Assembly (NCBI GenBank): GCA_023205875.1
Contig: CP060756.1
Coordinates: forward strand, 992,001 to 1,056,000
DNA length: 64,000 bases
Origin: Chloropicon primus
Taxonomy: Eukaryota > Chlorophyta > Chloropicophyceae > Chloropicales > Chloropicaceae
Reading direction: 5' to 3'
Part shown: piece after piece, positions 1 to 10,094 of the stretch
Layout: each line of letters opens with the position of its first letter
How positions within the stretch are numbered: the stretch's first letter is position 1
Made by a program: the position numbers and the translations under genes
Notes under the pieces: generated by a model
Seen by the model: the letters and a program-made list of their open reading frames with translations, nothing else
The model's database searches: none
Told to the model about the DNA's origin: nothing

Positions 1-150
1 TCAACCTGTTTCAGGGGAAGAGGGTCTTCTCAACCTTGGTGGAGGAAGTTGCGTCGTCCTACCAACCGGCGGAGTCCAGCTGAGTTGGTGCACAAGTCCA
101 CTGGAGGCTTGCAGCTCAGTTAAGTTGTAACATAATTTATAATCATCCGT

Positions 151-187
151 TATCATCACCATCATCATCATCATCATCATCATCACG
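151..187. repeat. ATC trinucleotide microsatellite
   Basis: A run of ATC/CAT triplets upstream of the SRRM1-like gene. The 292 bases before that gene's start codon hold this repeat and no supported coding region; the left end of the window may contain the tail of a neighbouring gene that cannot be judged. Confidence 0.8.
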
Positions 188-292
188 CCACAACAACCCT
201 TCCTCGACCCACCAAGAAACCAAAACTGGCAATTCCTTCCTGGCTGAAGCAGAGAGAGTTGTCGGTTGGTTGTGCGAGCGAGGCGAGCCAGG

Positions 293-937
293 ATGAGCGC
301 GGGCTTTCGTGGCGCAAGTGCGGGCCAAGATGAGCGCTTCTCGAACAAGGAGAAGAAGCTTCTGAAGACGATGACCTTTCCCGAGGAGTTGTCGAGGCCA
401 GTCGACCTGAAGAAGGTGAAGGTCGAGTGCATGAAGCCTTGGATCTCCAAGCGAGTGACCGAGCTGCTCGGCTTTGAGGACGAGGTCGTCGAGAACTTGG
501 TCCAGAACTTGCTCGAGGAAGAGGAGGTAAACCCCAAGCTGGTGCAGATACAGCTGACGCCGTTCCTCGAGTCCAACACCCCGGAGTTCATGGTGGAGCT
601 GTGGAAGCTCCTGTTGAGCGCGCAGGAGAACGCATCTGGGGTCCCTCAGGCGTTCCTCGACGCGCAGGCCGAGGAGAGGCGGCGGCGGCGGGAGCTGGAT
701 CGCAAAATGGACGAGAGCTTCCAGAGCAGCAACCACAGGAGGGATGGGAGGCGCGGTGGCGGAGGGGGGCGGCGGAGGAGCAGGTGGGACGACTCGAACG
801 AGCGGGACGCTTTATCCAGGCCCAGGTCCAGGTCCAGGAGCCCCAGGAGGGACCACGGCAGGAGGCGCGACGAGTACAGGAGAGAGGACTCCGGGAGGGA
901 CTACAGACGGGACTACAGGAGGGACTACAGGAGGTAG
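293..937 (+). CDS. SRRM1: PWI-domain splicing coactivator, SRRM1/SRm160-like
   Basis: This 214-residue protein matches the N-terminus of SRRM1, a nuclear splicing and mRNA-processing coactivator that binds nucleic acid through its PWI domain. After the family-typical MSAGF start come the QDERFSNKEKKLLK stretch, the KPWI signature and ITKR/VTELLGFEDEVV helices, up to about residue 140. The tail from about residue 150 is Arg-, Gly- and Ser-rich, with a few RS dipeptides and a closing repeat of DYRR units. An in-frame ATG 27 bases upstream exists, but the chosen start reproduces the conserved N-terminus. It is much shorter than animal SRRM1, which carries a long RS tail, so this is close to a minimal PWI plus short RS form. 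A single exon is enough. Convergent with TMEM216. Confidence 0.9.
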   Translation: MSAGFRGASAGQDERFSNKEKKLLKTMTFPEELSRPVDLKKVKVECMKPWISKRVTELLGFEDEVVENLVQNLLEEEEVNPKLVQIQLTPFLESNTPEFMVELWKLLLSAQENASGVPQAFLDAQAEERRRRRELDRKMDESFQSSNHRRDGRRGGGGGRRRSRWDDSNERDALSRPRSRSRSPRRDHGRRRDEYRREDSGRDYRRDYRRDYRR

Positions 938-946
938 CAAAAAAGT

Positions 947-951
947 TGTAA
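947..951 (+). terminator. TGTAA poly(A) signal of the SRRM1-like gene
   Basis: TGTAA lies about 10 bases past the stop codon; this pentamer is the known chlorophyte polyadenylation signal. Assignment is by motif and position only. Confidence 0.45.
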
Positions 952-1161
952 TTTAACCCAACCTTTGGTTCTTTGGGACAAACTCCGACCGCCGCCGGGA
1001 CCCGCGACGGGCTCCTCCAGCCCGTTCGGCGCACTCCTCAAGTGGTTGCACGAGCATTTTCTTACAAGAGTTACTTACGCGGAGTTGCGAAGCTTATGCT
1101 GCGAGCCCCCCCAGCCCCCGGACCGAGCGAGTGAGCGCGCCATTGTTGCGCTTCCTTCCGC

Positions 1162-1599
1162 TCAGAGTGCCCTGATTCCTCTGGCACTGTTTATGTACAA
1201 TATGGAGATGATGGCCAGCAACAGCTGCAAGCCGAGGAAGACGACCCCGACGATGCTCAAGAAGTGGTCGATCTTCAGCACGTACGTCTGCAGCTCGATG
1301 TAGTAAATATACAGGATCAGCACGGGGAGGGACAGGACGCAGAAGGTCAGCAAAGGTCCTATGGTCTGCGTCTTGTTTCCCTTGGAACCGATGAATAACC
1401 GGCACGCTTCGATGACGGGCAGTATGCACACCAGGCTCAGCTCCGTGCCAAAACTGTTCGCGCTGGGGTAGGGCAAGTAGTAGCCCTTGTAGATGAACAC
1501 GCCGATGGTCACCAAGACGAAGAGCGCGTCGTAGTAGGCACCAAAGTGCAACAAGATCTGAAACGGCACCGAGGCGACAAGGGAGCGTGAAGCTGGCAT
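1162..1599 (-). CDS. TMEM216: TMEM216-family transmembrane protein (ciliary transition zone)
   Basis: A 145-residue protein with four hydrophobic segments (roughly residues 15-37, 50-70, 80-101 and 110-135). It matches the TMEM216/TMEM80/TMEM17 family: a short N-terminus before PFQILL, the YKGYYLPYPSAN motif after the first membrane span, an IEACRLFIGSKGN motif after the second, and a LQTYVL motif between the third and fourth. In other eukaryotes TMEM216 belongs to the Meckel-type membrane complex of the ciliary transition zone. No intron is needed. Its presence argues that this alga makes, or recently made, a flagellum at some life stage. The stop is convergent with the SRRM1-like gene. Confidence 0.88.
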   Translation of the reverse strand: MPASRSLVASVPFQILLHFGAYYDALFVLVTIGVFIYKGYYLPYPSANSFGTELSLVCILPVIEACRLFIGSKGNKTQTIGPLLTFCVLSLPVLILYIYYIELQTYVLKIDHFLSIVGVVFLGLQLLLAIISILYINSARGIRAL

Positions 1600-2055
1600 C
1601 TTTGGTCCAAGTCAGTCAGGTCCCTCCTTCCGTTTGAACAATGAAAGAAAGCCCGCGAGCGTGACAAGCGTCACACCTCCTTCCTTTGCGTTGCCTTCCT
1701 TTCTTCAGCCCGGCACTGTCCGAGCTCCAAAGTCTTCCCGCGCAAGGCGCCTGGCCCTTTCCGGCCAAAAAGGCGCGTGCTTTCCTCGCGCGCGCGTACG
1801 TAGGAGAGGCGGTCCGCCAGACCGAGCCCCTTGTCCACTCTAACGAAGTCGGTCCTCGTTTTGCTCAAACTTTCAAGCAGCAGGTGAAGACAAATTGTTT
1901 TCGCGCGCTCAAGAACGAGAACGGAGGAGAGGAAATTTTGTGAGGGAGGAGAGGAAAACTCGAACTCGAATTCTCTGGTGTGTGCGAGAGAGAGAAGAGT
2001 GAGAAGTGGGAGTTAGGAAAGAATGGATAAGGATTTTTTTGATAGGATACTAACT
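1600..2055. other. Intergenic region between TMEM216 and clpC
   Basis: About 456 bases upstream of TMEM216 and downstream of the ClpC stop. No open frame here resembles a known protein. It holds GA-rich stretches near 1930-2010 and no recognised RNA gene. Confidence 0.6.
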
Positions 2056-3395
2056 TTACACATTGGCAGTCTCATCGTCAACGATCTCGTAAGCGTAAGC
2101 GATTTCTGGTTCTTCCTCCGCAATGCAAACTTCACCCGGAATGCATCTCGTGACACAGACGTCCCCGTTCTCGTCCACATCCATGCGCGCTATGTCTCCC
2201 TCCTGGAGCTCATTCTTCATCAGGGCATCCGCGAGGTAGTCCTCGATGAGGGACATGATGGTCCTCCTCAGAGGCCTCGCCCCGTACATCCTGTCAAAGC
2301 CCTCCGTCACCAGCTTGTCCATCATGGACCTGGTCACCTCGAAGCCAATGCCCTTCTCGGCCATTCTCCCGGCGGTCTCGTCCAGGAGCAGGTCGGCGAT
2401 CTGGGCGATCTCCTTCTGCTCCAAGAGCCTGAAGACGACGACCTCGTCAAGCCTGTTCAAGAGCTCCGGCTTGAAGTAGGCACGGAGCTCCTCCAGGACG
2501 AGGCCCCTGATCTGGTTGTACTGGGTCTCCTCCGCGGACTCGGTCGGGAGAGCGAACCCGAGCTTGGTTCCTCCCTTGGCAATGACGTTGGAGCCCAAGT
2601 TAGAGGTCAAGATGAGAATACAGTTCTTGAAGCTCACGGTCCTGCCCTGGGAGTCGGTCAAGATGCCGTCCTCGATGACTTGCAGAAGGATGTTGAAGAC
2701 GTCAGGGTGAGCCTTCTCGACCTCGTCCAGAAGGATGAGGCTGTAAGGCTTCCTCCTGACGGCCTCCGTCAGCTTTCCGCCCTCGCCGTAACCGACGTAG
2801 CCCGGGGGAGAGCCCACGAGCTTGGCCACTGTGTGCTTCTCCATATACTCACTCATGTCCAACCTGATCATGGAGTCCTTGCTGCCGAAGGACTCAAAGG
2901 CGAGGCTCTTCGCGAGCTCGGTCTTGCCCACTCCAGTTGGGCCGGAGAAGAGCATCGTGGCGATGGGGCGGTTGGGGTTCTTGAGGCCAACCGAGGCCCT
3001 CTGCATCGCCTTGGCGATGGCCTCCACGGCTTCCTTCTGGCCAATGACCCTCTGGGCGAGGGAGTCCTTGAGCTCCAGCATCCTGGACTTGTCGGCGTCC
3101 TGAAGCTGCCTGAGGGGGACTCCGGTCCACTGGGTGATGATCTCCTCGATGGCATCGCGGTCCACCACGGAGAGGAACCCGTCGTTCTCCTCGTTGCCCG
3201 AGTCCATCATGAGGGTCTTGAGCTCCGTCTCCCTCTGCTGCAGGAGGGCGGCCTCCTCGAAGGTCTGGCCCTTGATGCAGGCGTCCTTGGCCTCGGTGAC
3301 CTGCTGGTACTGCTCCCAGAGCGCGTCGTTCTCCTCGGCCTTGTCGTCGTCCTGGGCCCTCCTCTTGTCAAAGGAAGCGATGCGGGACCTGCTCC

Positions 3396-3426
<31 letters not shown>

Positions 3427-4893
3427 GGGCAGGTACCTGTCAGCGATGTACCTGGAGGCGAGGGTGACCGCGGCCTGGATGGCCTCGTTGGTGAAGATGC
3501 ACTGGTGGTACCTCTCGTACCTCTCCTGGAGTCCCTTGATGATCTCGTAGGCGTCCTCCTCGGTGGGCTCGTCCACCGTGACGGGCTGGAACCTCCTCTC
3601 GAGGGCGGCGTCCCTCTCGATGTACTTCCTGTGCTCGTCGAGGGTGGTCGCGCCGATGCACTGGAGGTCGCCCCTGGCCAAGGCCGGCTTCATCAGGTTG
3701 GAGATGTCGAGGCCGCCCCCGCCCCCCCCGCCGCGGCCGACGGACCCGGCTCCCACAAGGGTGTGGACCTCGTCGACCAGGAGGATGATCTTTCTGGACT
3801 CGGTGATCTCCTGCAGGAGCTTGGTGACCCTGTTCTCGAGCTCCCCCCTCTCCTTGGCCCCGGCCATCAGCAGGCCCACGTCCAGGGACATGATCTTCTT
3901 GTCCTTGAGGAACTCCGGGAGCTCCTCCCCGAGAACCCCGACGTCGTTGACGATGCACTGGGCGAGGCCCTCGGCGATGGCGGTCTTCCCCACCCCCGGC
4001 TCCCCGAGCAGGATGGGGTTGTTCTTCCTCCTCCTCGCCAGGATCTGCATCACGCGCAGGATCTCCTTGTCCCTGCCGATGACCGGGTCGAGGTAGCCGT
4101 CCCTCGCCTCCTCGCAGAGGTCGCGGCAGAACTCCTCCAGGACGGACTTCTGCTGCTGCTGGCCCTGGCCCCCGGAGCCCTGGGTCACGGGCTTCTTCCA
4201 GCCCTCGCTCGCGGTCTGGCCGTTCAGCTGCTTGATGGACTCGCTGACCACGGTCTCGGGCTCCACGCTGAGCTTCCTGATCACCACGTTGATCGTGGAG
4301 TTCTCCGCGGACACGAGGGCCACGGTGATGTGCTCCGGGGCCACGAAGTTGTGCCCCATCTCCTTGGACTTCTCCAGGGCGAGGTCAAAGATCTCCTTGG
4401 CGCTCAGGGAGAAGGGGATGTCGGCTAGGCCCTTGCCGAGGTTCCCGCTCCCCCTGAGGGTCTTCACGACCTCGCGGGCCCGGTGGATGGTGATCCCCGT
4501 GTTCACGAAGCCCCCGCTGCGGTTCTTCGCCGTCCTCGCGGCGCTGTCCTCCACGATCAGGCCGAGGAGGAGCTCGTCGGTCGTCACCTCGGGGCGGCCC
4601 ATGGCCCTCGCCTCGTTCTGGGCGGCCATGACCGCCTTGATGGCGCGCTCCGTGAAGCGCTCGAACACCATGCGCGCCACGGAGCGCGTGGCGGAGGACC
4701 CGCCGGGGAGCCCGCGGCGGGGGGCGGGGGCGCCGACGACCGGGGAGCCCAACAAGAAGGCGTGGCCCGTGCCTTTTCGGGGGCGGAGTTCCGTTCGCGC
4801 GGGCGCCCGGCGGGAGGTCGCCTGCGCGGACCTCAGCGAAGCGCGCGAGGTCGTCGTGGCGCGAACAACCCTGCTGCTGCCGTTCATCATCAT
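2056..4893 (-). CDS. clpC: ClpC-type Hsp100 chaperone, plastid Clp protease ATPase
   Basis: An AAA+ unfoldase that feeds proteins to the ClpP protease in the chloroplast stroma. With the start used here it is 945 residues. Residues 1 to about 74 are Ser/Thr/Arg/Ala-rich like a transit peptide, then the ClpC N-domain begins at MVFERFTERAIKAV. The first Walker A (GEPGVGKT) is near residue 297, with an internal glycine run near the sensor region; the UvrB/M-domain coiled coil follows; the second Walker A (GPTGVGKT) and DMSEYMEKH are in the C-terminal half, which ends with the D2 small domain. An in-frame ATG at 4965 would add 24 residues; the start is uncertain within a cluster of three ATGs at 4887-4893. 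No intron. The stop codon itself forms part of a TGTAA. Confidence 0.95.
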
Positions 4894-5518
4894 CGTTCTT
4901 CTTCTTTTCGCGGTGGCGCCGGTGGTCGTCGTGGTGTGCGATCGATCACACAACAGCAACAACAATTTCCCTCGTACGAACCAACTGCTGAAAGAAAGAC
5001 AGGGAGGAACAAAAAAAAAGAGAGAGAGTGCGCGTGTGTCCTCGCTCTTGTAGTCCCGTGAGAAAAGTGCAAGCGAACGAAGCCGGCAACGCTGGCGGTG
5101 GTTCGTGTCTTGGGTCGCCGGCGGTTTCCTTCACGTGGCAAGAGCCTCGGTCCAGCCTTTTTTTGATTCACTCTCCTTTTTTTTTCTCCCGCCCAAATTT
5201 TGTTTACAACTGGTTTACTACAGGAGATCTCCTGTGGTTTGATCAAAAAAATATCTTGCCGAAAGATCCACGTCAACCAGAGCTGTATTTGCCAGGCTAC
5301 TTTGCAGACTTTGAACAATGAAGAAGAATTTGATGGACTACTCTCTCGTTCCCTCCTCCTTCCTTCTTGATCTGGAAACCTAAACCAAGGACGTCGTCCT
5401 CCTGATTGGATTGGGTTGTTGGGATTGTCCTCCTCCATCATGCTCTCGCAATCACGCGGCCCCAAGCGATGATCTGCTCCTTCCTCTCCCTTGGTCCTCC
5501 TCCTCCTCCTCCTCCCCC
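4894..5518. other. Intergenic region, clpC upstream side
   Basis: About 625 bases between the ClpC start and the stop of the TPR gene. It includes AT-richer sequence (5160-5330) that contrasts with the GC-rich genes, and CTC-rich sequence near 5495-5520. No coding region is supported. Confidence 0.55.
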
Positions 5519-7334
5519 CTAGTCCACGCCGTCCAGGTCGTCGTCGCCGCCCCCGGCCTTTTTCTTTCCCCCGCCGCCCAGCTCGAACCCCCCGAAGCCA
5601 ACTCCCCGAGCGACCCTCTCCCTGCCAAAGTCCACGAGCCCCCCTCCTCCCTTTCGGCCGTCCATCCACCCCTCGGCCTCGGCCTTCCTCCTGGCGGCCT
5701 CCGGGTCGAGCTGGGGCCGCACCGGGGCCCCGATTCTCTCGGCGGCCGTGAGCCCCCCGTCTCCGCCCCCGCCCACCATCGCGTGGCTCGTGAGCAGGAG
5801 GTTCCCTTCCTCCGCCCCCCCCGCCCCCGCCTCCAGGGCCCTGACCTCGTCCCAGGCCATCCTGGGCGCGGAGTACGTCTCCAGGGCCCTCTCCCCCCGG
5901 TCCCGGAGGACCCCGAGGTACTCTTCCGCCTGGCCCTTGATGGCCTGGGGGTACTGGAGGAGGAGGTCCAGCTCGTCCGCGTCCGTCGTGAGAAGCTTGT
6001 CCACCACGGGCCCGGGGAGGTCCCCCAGCGCCCCGTGGATCCGCTTCCTCATCCACTCGTAGTAGTAGTAGTACTTTGGCCGCTTCCTCATGTGCTCCGG
6101 GAGGCTCCTCTCCCTCTCGTCCTCCCGCCACTCCCTCAGGCCCCGGGACCCCCCCGCCTCCGCCGCGGCCCTCTGCTCCTCGGTGAGCTTGGCCTTGAGC
6201 CTCGCGAGGTCGTCGCCGAACTCGTCCGAGTCGGGGCAGAGCTCCCTGGCCCCGAAGATCTCGATTGCGGCGCCCACGTAGTCCCCGAGGTGCTCGAGGA
6301 CCGCGGCGTGGGTCGCGAGGGCCCTCCCCCTGGCCGCCGAGGGAACCCGGGACCCGGGGCCGGCCTGGCCGGCCTCCGGCGCAAAGGCCACCGCGGCCCT
6401 CGAGTCCCTCAGGCTCTGCTCCACGGCCCCCTCCTCGTCCGCCCTCGCTTTCGACAGGTAGCAGAGCGCCCGGACGGCGGACAGGACGCAGCGGCCCACG
6501 CACTGCTTGCCTCGCTCCCACGAGCCGCACACGTAGTCTCTGAACTCCTGCTCTCGCCCCAGAAGCACCTCCCTCGCCTTTGTGTGTGTGTGTTACAATT
6601 TTGTTTTTTGCCCCGTGATCCAAAGGGGGTGCAGAGTCGCGTCAGGGAACCGGAACCGAGCAAGCAACCCACACAAACCCACGCACTACTCACCTTGATC
6701 CTCAACTCCTTGGGGTGGAGCTGGTACTTGTCGATCGGGGGCTTGAGGAGCTTCCCGTCCCGGGAGCTGAAGCGGTTGGGGGCCTGGGCGTCTCGGATCT
6801 GCTCGGCCAGGGTTTGCGCCAGCCAGTCCACCTTCATGTGGTGGGAGCTCTTGCGGAGGGCGGAGCGAAGCCCGGGCTCCCCGGGCTTGGCCACGAGACC
6901 TCGCCTGTAGGCCTCCAGGGCCTCCCCGTGCCTTCCGAGGTCCGCGAGGGCGCAGCCCTCCCTGTAGCACGCCTTGGCCTGGCGACCCCTCAGCTGGCCC
7001 TCGCCCTCGGGGGACAGCAGCCCCCCGTCCCTCAGTAGCGCCTGCGCCGCCTTCGCGTCCTCCAGGGACGTCGCCGTCTCGCCCATCCGCAACGCGGCGA
7101 TGCTCTTGTTCAGCAGAAGGGTCACGTCCGGACCCGGCAAGCTCTTCTCGACCGACGCGTAGAGCTGAGGGGGAGTCGAGAGAGAGAGAGAGAGAGAGAG
7201 AGTCAGTCTTTCCGTGCGCCGAGGGAGACGCGTCTGGGCGCCGCGTGACTCACCTCGTAGGCCTCGGCGTACGAGCCATTCCGAAACGCGTGATCGGCTT
7301 GCGACTTGAGGTCGCCACACAAGCGTCCCGTCAT
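5519..7334 (-). CDS. Tetratricopeptide-repeat protein of unknown function, three exons
   Basis: Three exons join in phase 0: 7254-7334, 6694-7164 and 5519-6577, giving about 536 residues. Donors are GTGAGT at both introns and acceptors are CAG and AAG. The first half carries TPR-like helices (the QADHAFRNGSYAEAYE block, the LLLNKSIAALRMGE block, and the GCALADLGRHGEALEAYRRG block). A further helical pair lies in exon 3 (LEHLGDYVGAAIEIF). Downstream are an acidic/basic helical region with a run of five tyrosines, and a Gly-rich C-terminus ending in Asp residues. The TPR fold normally serves protein-protein docking; the partner is not evident and I do not recognise the orthologue. The first intron holds a GA repeat. 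Read-through frames in this GC-rich stretch are long and misleading, so the exon joins rest on phase and TPR periodicity. Confidence 0.75.
7178..7203. repeat. GA dinucleotide repeat in intron 1 of the TPR gene
   Basis: A perfect GA tract inside the intron at 7165-7253. On the coding strand it gives a pyrimidine-rich (CT)n tract upstream of the CAG acceptor, so it probably serves as the polypyrimidine tract. Confidence 0.8.
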
Positions 7335-7601
7335 CCTGCTGGTCGTCTCGAACATACAAAAACCCGAACGACACAATGGAGAGAGTCTACCCCCTTCGCC
7401 TCGCTAGTCAAAAAAAAGCCTCGCCCTCGTCGTCCTCGTTCTCGTTCTCCGCTCCCTTTCGCTCGACTCGGTCGCGGCCGCGCTCCCCCGTGTGTGCGTT
7501 TCATTTTTTTTGGCTCTTCCCAAGACGAGCGTTATTTTCCGGAAAAAGGCGAACCTTTGATTAATATTAAACATCTCTCTCTCTCTCTTGTGAAGGTTGG
7601 A

Positions 7602-9869
7602 TTACTCGCTCAGGAAGACTTGGTTGTACAGCCTCTTCTTTTGGGTAGCGGGCTTCTTCTTGGCCCTCGCCAACGTCTTCACGTGGTCCCCCTTCCTCTT
7701 CTTGAACTCCTCCTTGGTCTGGGACTTTCCTATCATGGAGGGCTTCTCCTTGAGGCCAAAGCTGTCCGCCACGTGGCCAATGTGGAGGATCTTGACGTTG
7801 AAGATGGTCTTGATGGCGCTCGGGTACCTGGCGTAGGCCCTGAGGAAGCTCCTGTAGGCGTCCGCGGCCAGCTGGTGGATCTTCTTGCTCTCTGCGACGA
7901 TGTCGAAGATCACCCTCTGGAGGCTCTGGAAGACGGGGTCCCTGTAGAGCGCGTTCACCTTCCTGAGCAGAAGGAGGTTGTTCCTCGAGGCTTCCGAGAG
8001 GAACTGCCCGACGTACTCCTCGTTGACCTGGATCCCGTGCCCCCTCAGCACGTCCACGTAGGGCATCTCCGTGGGCAGGAGGAAGAGGAAGGCCTCCCCC
8101 TTGGACTGCATGCGGGCCGTCCTCCCCACCCGGTGAATGTAGTCCTCCGCCTCCCCCGGGGGGTCGTACTGAATGATGTGAGTCACGGAAGGGAAGTCGA
8201 GGCCCCTGGCCGCCACGTCCGTGCAGAACAGAATGGCGGAGGAGCTCTTGCAGAAGTCGAAGTAGACCGCCGTCCTCTCCTGCTGAGTCAGGTTGCCGTG
8301 GAGCTTGAAGGCGTCTTGGGGCTTGAACACGGCGCCCTGCTCGTCGCTGGCCGACAGCTCGTTCAGGATCTCGTGGTGGAACTCCACGCTGTCGCAGCAC
8401 GACACGAACACGACGATCTTGCTCTTCCCGTCCCCGGCCGACTTGAAGCACTTGGCGACGAGCTTGTACAGGATGACCGGCCTGAGCTTGGTCGGCACCA
8501 GGATGTAGTGCTGCTTGAGCTGCGAGGGCATCTTGAAGGAGGCGTTCCCGTCCTCCGCCCGGTCCTTTCCGTCAATGTCGAAACCAACGCTGACCGGGTC
8601 GTGGAGCGAGTACTTTGCAAGTTTGGACACCCCGCTGTGCATCGTGGCGGAGAGCATGATCGTCTGCCGCCTGCTGCTTCGGTCCCCCATCTCGCTCTTC
8701 TTGTCCAGCAGCTGGATGATCTTCGAGACCTGCTCTTCGAAGCCCATGTCGATCAGCCTGTCCGCTTCGTCGAGGATGAGGTACTTGAGGTCAGAGACCT
8801 GGAAGGCCGTTGTGTTCTCCAGGTGGTCCAAGAGCCTTCCGGGAGTGCAGGTCAGAACGTTGATCCCCTTCCTCAGCCTGGCCTTCTCCCTCGACCTCTT
8901 CTCCCCCCCCATGATGGTCCCCGGGACGATCCAGTAAAAATCCTTGAAGAGCCTGGAAGCCACCTGAAAGACTTGGAGACTGAGCTCCCTCGTGGGCACG
9001 ATGATGATGGCCAGGGTTCCCTCCGTTCTGCTCACCCTCACGGAGCGCTGCTTCAGCATCTGGACGATGGGGGAAACGTACGCCACCGTCTTGCCCGAGC
9101 CCGTGGGGGACTGGGCCAGGACGTCCTTCCCGGAAAGGATCAGGGGGATGGCAGCCTTCTGAATGCTGGTGGGCTCCTCGAAGCCCATGCCCAGGAGGAT
9201 GTTGGCAAGGGACTTGTCAAGGCCGACGTCTACGAAGTTCTTTGCATTCTCATTCAGGGGCTCCACGTCCTCTTCCTCGTCCCTCTTGGCGTCCTCCTCC
9301 TCGGCCACAAAGTGCTCCGAGAGAAGCTGGTCGATGAAGCCCTTCCCCTCCTCGTCAATATCGCTGTTCACTTCCTCCAGGTCGTCCTCCTCGTTCGCCA
9401 GCGAGGAGGCGCTCCTGTGGGCGGGAACGACTGGTCTCAGCCGGGCGGGGGGCTCCGCTCTCCCGGAGCCGCCCGTCGTCGTCGCCTGGGCGTGGCTGTA
9501 GATTCGCGGCAACTCCCTCGGAGGAGCAGGCGCGGCCTCCTCCTTCTCCTTGGCCTTCTCCCTCTCCTCGCGCCTCTTGACCGCCTCGTCCCTCCTTGCG
9601 TCATCCCGCCCCCTCGGCCCCTCCTCGGCCCCGCCGGCCTTCTTCGCAGCCGCTCTGCCCCCCCCAACCCTCTCCCCCCTCGCTGCAGACTTCTTATTGA
9701 CCCTCTCCTTGTACTCCTTGAACTTTTTGCGATTCACGAGTCCGCGCCTCGGGCCTCTCCTGTCCCTCGCCGCCTTCAGCGACCCCAATCCATTCCCAAC
9801 CGGTCCAACCCCCACCTCTTCCCCTCCTCCTATCCCGCTCACGTTCAACTCTATGTCGTCGTCCGACAT
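7602..9869 (-). CDS. DDX31: DEAD-box RNA helicase DDX31/Dbp7 type
   Basis: A 755-residue ATP-dependent RNA helicase of the nucleolar Dbp7/DDX31 group (plant RH17), which acts in 60S ribosomal subunit assembly. A basic and acidic N-terminal extension covers about 200 residues. Then come the Q motif region (GFEEPTSIQKAAIP, near 230-242), motif I SPTGSGKT (254-261), the DEAD box (ILDEADRL), SATM, and in the second RecA domain DVAARGLDFP and HRVGRTAR. A DUF4217-type C-terminal region follows, ending in a basic tail. The start at 9869 (MSDDDIEL) was preferred because longer upstream frames run through a CT-repeat 5' leader and lack similarity. No intron. It is divergent from MED21 with 225 bp between start codons. 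Confidence 0.93.
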   Translation of the reverse strand: MSDDDIELNVSGIGGGEEVGVGPVGNGLGSLKAARDRRGPRRGLVNRKKFKEYKERVNKKSAARGERVGGGRAAAKKAGGAEEGPRGRDDARRDEAVKRREEREKAKEKEEAAPAPPRELPRIYSHAQATTTGGSGRAEPPARLRPVVPAHRSASSLANEEDDLEEVNSDIDEEGKGFIDQLLSEHFVAEEEDAKRDEEEDVEPLNENAKNFVDVGLDKSLANILLGMGFEEPTSIQKAAIPLILSGKDVLAQSPTGSGKTVAYVSPIVQMLKQRSVRVSRTEGTLAIIIVPTRELSLQVFQVASRLFKDFYWIVPGTIMGGEKRSREKARLRKGINVLTCTPGRLLDHLENTTAFQVSDLKYLILDEADRLIDMGFEEQVSKIIQLLDKKSEMGDRSSRRQTIMLSATMHSGVSKLAKYSLHDPVSVGFDIDGKDRAEDGNASFKMPSQLKQHYILVPTKLRPVILYKLVAKCFKSAGDGKSKIVVFVSCCDSVEFHHEILNELSASDEQGAVFKPQDAFKLHGNLTQQERTAVYFDFCKSSSAILFCTDVAARGLDFPSVTHIIQYDPPGEAEDYIHRVGRTARMQSKGEAFLFLLPTEMPYVDVLRGHGIQVNEEYVGQFLSEASRNNLLLLRKVNALYRDPVFQSLQRVIFDIVAESKKIHQLAADAYRSFLRAYARYPSAIKTIFNVKILHIGHVADSFGLKEKPSMIGKSQTKEEFKKRKGDHVKTLARAKKKPATQKKRLYNQVFLSE

Positions 9870-9870
9870 T

Positions 9871-9899
9871 GCCTCTCTCTCTCTCTCTTTCTTTCTCTC
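9871..9899. repeat. CT-rich tract just before the DDX31 start
   Basis: CT repeats seen on the plus strand, hence a GA-rich leader on the transcript strand, ending one base from the start codon. It is one of several such dinucleotide tracts in 5' leaders in this window. Confidence 0.6.
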
Positions 9900-10094
9900 C
9901 GTAGTATTATCCCGGGTGTTCCGAGTGCTACTCCAATAGGCCGCGGTTCTCGTGCCGCCGTCTATCCTGCGTGCCCTCCCCCTCACGCCGCCTTGTGTCC
10001 CCTCCCCTCGTCCTGCGGCGTCGCTGTCGCTTCCTCTCCCTCTCCCTGACGGCGAGGCGAGGGATGGATCTCTGCTGCTCCCCTGTCGGCCACG

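Noticed and set aside
2023-4428. An 801-residue open frame on the plus strand opposite clpC
   Set aside because: It mirrors the ClpC gene exactly. High GC with strong third-position bias leaves the antisense frame free of stops. The ClpC reading has family motifs; the opposite one is Leu/Val/Gly/Asp-rich without homology.
4890-6623. A 577-residue Arg/Gly-rich minus-strand frame over the clpC upstream side and the TPR gene
   Set aside because: Low-complexity reading of GC-rich DNA that overlaps a better supported three-exon TPR model.
7245-10049. A 934-residue plus-strand frame opposite the DEAD-box gene
   Set aside because: Antisense shadow of DDX31 for the same reason.
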